DNA of 64,000 nt from Candidatus Bipolaricaulota bacterium (GTDB lineage Bacteria > Bipolaricaulota > Bipolaricaulia > Bipolaricaulales > Bipolaricaulaceae). The stretch covers positions 602,689 to 666,688 of the forward strand of contig JALHJZ010000001.1 of the NCBI GenBank assembly GCA_022838705.1. Reading direction: 5' to 3'. Under the pieces are notes generated by a model. It was not told the origin of the DNA. It searched no databases and was given only the letters and a program-made list of their open reading frames with translations. Positions 61,340-64,000 of this stretch are shown here, piece after piece. Each line of letters starts with the position of its first letter. The stretch's first letter is position 1. Made by a program: the position numbers and the translations under genes.

Positions 61340-62749
61340 GCTCTCGGAGAGCACGAGGTCGAGATCGGAGTGGGGGATGGCCCCCTGGGACGTGAGCTGG
61401 TAGCGTTCGTGGCCCTTCCCCGCGAGGAGCACCACGTCCCCCGTCGTGACGTCCCCTAACGCCCAACGGATCGCCTCCGCTCGGTCGAGCTCGATCCGGT
61501 ACCTCCCCCCCACCGCCCGCACCCCGCGGGCCACCTCCTCAGCGATCGTCCGCGGATCCTCGCCCTTGGGGTTATCGGTGGTGATCACGGCGAGGTCGGC
61601 AAGCTGGCCCACGATCCCCCCCATCAGGGGGCGCTTCCCCGGGTCGGCCTCGCCGTTGGCGCCGAACACGACCACCAGGCGCCGGGCGTGGGGGCGGAGG
61701 GAGGACAGGATCTCCGCTAGCGCCGGCGGGTTGTGGGCGTAGTCCACCACCGCCATCGCCCCGCTCCGGAGCGGGAACTGCACGAACCGCCCTGGGGGGA
61801 GCGTCGCCGTCATCAGGCGGGATGCGATCTCGGGGAGGGGCATGCCCAGCGCCCACGCCGTGGCCGCGGCGGCGAGCGCGTTGGCCACGTTGTGGCGGCC
61901 CGGGAACGGTAGCCGCACGTCCTCTGATCCGTCCGGCGTCTCGAGCGTGAACTCCGCGCCCGTTGGGTCCAGGCGCAGCCCCTGGGCGCGGACGTCGCCG
62001 CAGTCCAGCCCATACCGGACTCCGTGGCCGCGGCACGCCGCGAGGAACCGATCGGCATGCCGGTCCTCGGCGTTCACGATGCCCACGCCGTCTAGGGGGA
62101 GCATCCGGAACAGGCGGAGCTTCGCATCGAGGTAGGCCTCCATCGTGCGGTGGAAGTCGAGGTGGTCCCGTCCCAGCCCGGTGAAGATGGCTGCCGCAAC
62201 GTGGATGCCCGCCACCCGCCGCTGGGCGAGTCCGATCGAGGACGCCTCGAACGCGAACGCTTTCCTCCCCGCCGCCCGCGCCTCGGCGGCCAGCCGCTGC
62301 AGGTCTGGGGCCTCGGGGGTGGTCACACACGACAGGCCCTCCCGCTCCACCCGCACCGTGGTCAGGGTTTCGCACTCCGGGAGGAGCTGCCCGAGGAGGT
62401 GGACGACGGTGGTCTTCCCGTTCGTGCCCGTGACGCCGATCGCGCGGAGCTCGCGGGTGGGGTGGCCATAGAAGGCGGCCGCAGCGTGGGCGAGGGCGGA
62501 CCGCGCATCCGGGACGCGGGCGTAGGGGACACCGGCGCTTGCCCGCACCCGTTCGCCCACGACCGCCACTGCCCCGCGCGCCACGGCATCGGCGATGAAC
62601 CGGTGCCCATCCGCCCGTTCGCCCACGAGGGCGAAGAACAAATCCCCCGGCACGACGCGACGGGAGTCCCAGGCCAACCCTCGTACCTCGACCTCCCTGA
62701 TGTCAGGAACGGAAGAAAGTGAAGGCAACAGCGCAGCAACCGTGGGCAT
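61313..62749 (-). CDS. murE: UDP-N-acetylmuramoyl-tripeptide ligase
   Basis: The 478-residue protein has the Mur ligase P-loop GVTGTNGKTT, the central-domain TGLGRDHLDFHRTME, the His/Asn motif GRHNVANALAA and VVDYAHNPPAL. It adds the third amino acid to the peptidoglycan stem peptide. The specificity loop reads DNPK where diaminopimelate enzymes have DNPR, so the third residue is not certain. TAGCAT ends six bases before the ATG. No other mur gene is adjacent. Confidence 0.92.
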   Translation of the reverse strand: MPTVAALLPSLSSVPDIREVEVRGLAWDSRRVVPGDLFFALVGERADGHRFIADAVARGAVAVVGERVRASAGVPYARVPDARSALAHAAAAFYGHPTRELRAIGVTGTNGKTTVVHLLGQLLPECETLTTVRVEREGLSCVTTPEAPDLQRLAAEARAAGRKAFAFEASSIGLAQRRVAGIHVAAAIFTGLGRDHLDFHRTMEAYLDAKLRLFRMLPLDGVGIVNAEDRHADRFLAACRGHGVRYGLDCGDVRAQGLRLDPTGAEFTLETPDGSEDVRLPFPGRHNVANALAAAATAWALGMPLPEIASRLMTATLPPGRFVQFPLRSGAMAVVDYAHNPPALAEILSSLRPHARRLVVVFGANGEADPGKRPLMGGIVGQLADLAVITTDNPKGEDPRTIAEEVARGVRAVGGRYRIELDRAEAIRWALGDVTTGDVVLLAGKGHERYQLTSQGAIPHSDLDLVLSESSRSTPRPQ

Positions 62750-62755
62750 GCCGCC

Positions 62756-62761
62756 ATGCTA
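62756..62761 (-). promoter_or_regulatory. candidate -10 box of murE
   Basis: TAGCAT on the minus strand ends six bases before the murE ATG, with no ribosome site between. Confidence 0.4.
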
Positions 62762-62826
62762 GGCGGTTCGCGGCGCGCGGGGCAGGACATGCGGGAGCGC
62801 GCCGCATCCCGCGTGCCCAACGGGCT

Positions 62827-63309
62827 CTAGGTGTACCGATCGGCGACGGCGGAAGCAGCGTAGGCTTCGGGCTTGGTGCGCACGCGGTACCCCACCCCAA
62901 GGATCATCCCCACCACTTCCTCCACGAGGTCGCGCGTCCGGCCGTTGCGGCCGATGTCCACGTGGATCTCGAGCTGGAACCCGCTTACCCCGCGGTCCTT
63001 CAGGGCCCGGATCAGCTCCTCCGCCGTCTCGTAGGAGAGCCACGCCTCGCGGTAGATGCGCTCGCGTAGGCTCTGCGGTCGCTCGTCCTTCTCCCGGCGC
63101 CAGAAGTAGCGGCCGCCCCGCCCCACCCGGTGCACGACGATCGCCGATACGTAATCCACCTCGTCGGCGTAGGTCTGGGAGTCGGTGCCGACGACGACTT
63201 CGTACGGGGCCTCCGGGACAGCCGCCATCATCGCCAAGATCTCATCCACCACTTCGTTGAACGAGAGCCTGCCGAGGGTTGGACTGTGGTACCACGAACC
63301 TTCGCCCAT
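62827..63309 (-). CDS. YkuK-type (DUF458) predicted RNase H-like protein
   Basis: The 160-residue protein has the DUF458 features: SFNEVVDEI, VVVGTDSQTY with an acidic site, YFWRREK and EIHVDIGRNGRTRDLV with a second acidic site, in an RNase H-like order of strands. The family is conserved in Firmicutes and thermophiles; its reaction is unknown, a nuclease activity is predicted from fold only. TTGATT-17-TAAGAT lies upstream, partly inside the histidine kinase gene. Confidence 0.82.
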   Translation of the reverse strand: MGEGSWYHSPTLGRLSFNEVVDEILAMMAAVPEAPYEVVVGTDSQTYADEVDYVSAIVVHRVGRGGRYFWRREKDERPQSLRERIYREAWLSYETAEELIRALKDRGVSGFQLEIHVDIGRNGRTRDLVEEVVGMILGVGYRVRTKPEAYAASAVADRYT

Positions 63310-63321
63310 AGCGCACCGATC

Positions 63322-64000
63322 TTAGGCGGCGGCTGGAGGCGAATCAAGCAACGGCAGGGTGAAGGTGAACACGGCCCCGCCCTGGTTCTCCACCCAGATC
63401 CGCCCACCATGGGCCTGCACGAGCTCGCGGGCGATCGCGAGCCCGAGCCCGGTCCCCTCTCCGCTCCGCGATGTGTCGCCCTGGTAGAACCGCTCGAACA
63501 CGTGGGGGAGGTCGTGGGGCGGCACCCCCGGCCCCTCGTCCCGGACCGAGACGCGGATCTCCGAGTCCGCTCGCGCCACCGTCACCGTGACCGTCCCCCC
63601 CGGTGGGGAATAGCGGAGGGCATTATCGAGGAGGTTGCCCAGCACCTGCCGGATGCGGCGGGGGTCAACGTTGGCCCAGAGCCCCGGCTCGACCTGGGCC
63701 TCAACCGTCACCCCGTCCTCGACGGCCGTGGTGCGGACTGCGTCCACCACCGCCTGGACCAGCTCCCCGATGTCGGTCGGCTCCCGCAGGAGCTGGAGGT
63801 GGCCCGCCTCGGCGAGGGTCAGGGTGCGGAGGTCCTCGACGAGATCGGCCAGATGCAGGGTCTGGTCGTAAACGAGCGCCAGGCCCTCTGGCGTGAGGGG
63901 GAACACCCCATCGAGCATCCCCTCGAGGTTTCCCCGTACCACCGCCAACGGGGTGCGCAGTTCGTGGGCGACATCGGTGAGGAGGTTCTGACGGGCCTTC
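63322..64000 (-). CDS. sensor histidine kinase (C-terminal part)
   Basis: The frame runs off the right edge of the window, so only the last 225 residues or so are seen. They include the H box DVAHELRTPLAVV just inside the edge, the HisKA helices, and the HATPase domain with NLLDNALRYSP, DEGPGVP and GTGLGLAIAREL. The N-terminal sensor is missing. It resembles the kinase at 5262-6605 in the catalytic part. It ends 12 bases before the YkuK-type gene on the same strand. Confidence 0.92.
   Translation of the reverse strand, partial: KARQNLLTDVAHELRTPLAVVRGNLEGMLDGVFPLTPEGLALVYDQTLHLADLVEDLRTLTLAEAGHLQLLREPTDIGELVQAVVDAVRTTAVEDGVTVEAQVEPGLWANVDPRRIRQVLGNLLDNALRYSPPGGTVTVTVARADSEIRVSVRDEGPGVPPHDLPHVFERFYQGDTSRSGEGTGLGLAIARELVQAHGGRIWVENQGGAVFTFTLPLLDSPPAAA

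Overview
The window is a dense stretch of chromosome, G+C-rich (roughly two thirds by eye) and with strong G/C preference at third codon positions. It suggests a thermophilic or strictly anaerobic, probably diderm bacterium. The reasons are two separate ferredoxin-linked 2-oxoacid oxidoreductases, a superoxide reductase/rubrerythrin/peroxiredoxin/ferritin operon, an oxygen-labile L-serine dehydratase, a complete lipoprotein pathway (lgt, lnt, lspA), PKD-repeat surface proteins, and an rplS locus preceded by a SPOUT methyltransferase. The mixture resembles uncultivated thermophilic lineages such as Bipolaricaulota (Acetothermia); that placement is inference and no marker gene here proves it.

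Layout. 1-1606: end of an alpha-beta-gamma oxidoreductase operon. 1709-2614: a metal efflux pump. 2687-5210 (minus): perR/fur, rubrerythrin, DPS-like ferritin, peroxiredoxin and superoxide reductase behind a consensus promoter overlapped by a Fur-type box. 5262-7290 (minus): two-component system. 7453-9951: mutS. 10042-12927: a solitary fused restriction-modification enzyme with two in-frame palindromic repeats. 13086-14081: CaCA exchanger. 14661-17635 (minus): porGDAB. 17796-21635 (minus): ECF sigma factor, membrane CBM48 protein, secreted protein and a large PEGA/PKD surface protein; a PKD lipoprotein is divergent (21804-22745). 22754-25021: lnt and lgt, divergent from one palindromic -10 box. 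25036-33657: housekeeping block (alaS, dnaN, tmk, lspA, rplS, lepB, orn and others). 33747-35397: an ABC exporter in decay. 35434-38110: rsmA, hemolysin III and a DUF362-ferredoxin. 38139-40415: class III cyclase-TPR protein. 40543-43714: intact three-gene ABC exporter. 43846-45347: second ECF sigma/anti-sigma module with two unknown proteins. 45419-54829: NYN nuclease, dehydrogenase, glycosyltransferases, dcd, a chagasin-like inhibitor, zupT, trmI, sda. 54878-59505: FG-GAP propeller protein and a five-PAS/GAF/HD-GYP sensor. 59539-64000: HAD phosphatase, tRNA-Ser, tRNA-Arg, coaE, murE, a YkuK-type protein and a partial histidine kinase.

The genes fit an anaerobic fermentative or acetogenic life that uses ferredoxin as electron carrier and tolerates transient oxygen. 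Promoters show a recurring pattern: about a dozen genes lack a Shine-Dalgarno sequence and instead have a -10-like hexamer ending 6-9 bases before the start codon, which suggests widespread leaderless transcription, while operon-internal genes have good Shine-Dalgarno sites and ATGA/GTGA overlaps. The most unusual items are a signal peptidase I with a PDZ domain inserted between its catalytic residues, the repeat-bearing restriction enzyme, a poly-C tract separating a well-placed start codon from the HD-GYP reading frame, and the ECF/CBM48/PKD operon. I see no CRISPR array, prophage or insertion sequence.
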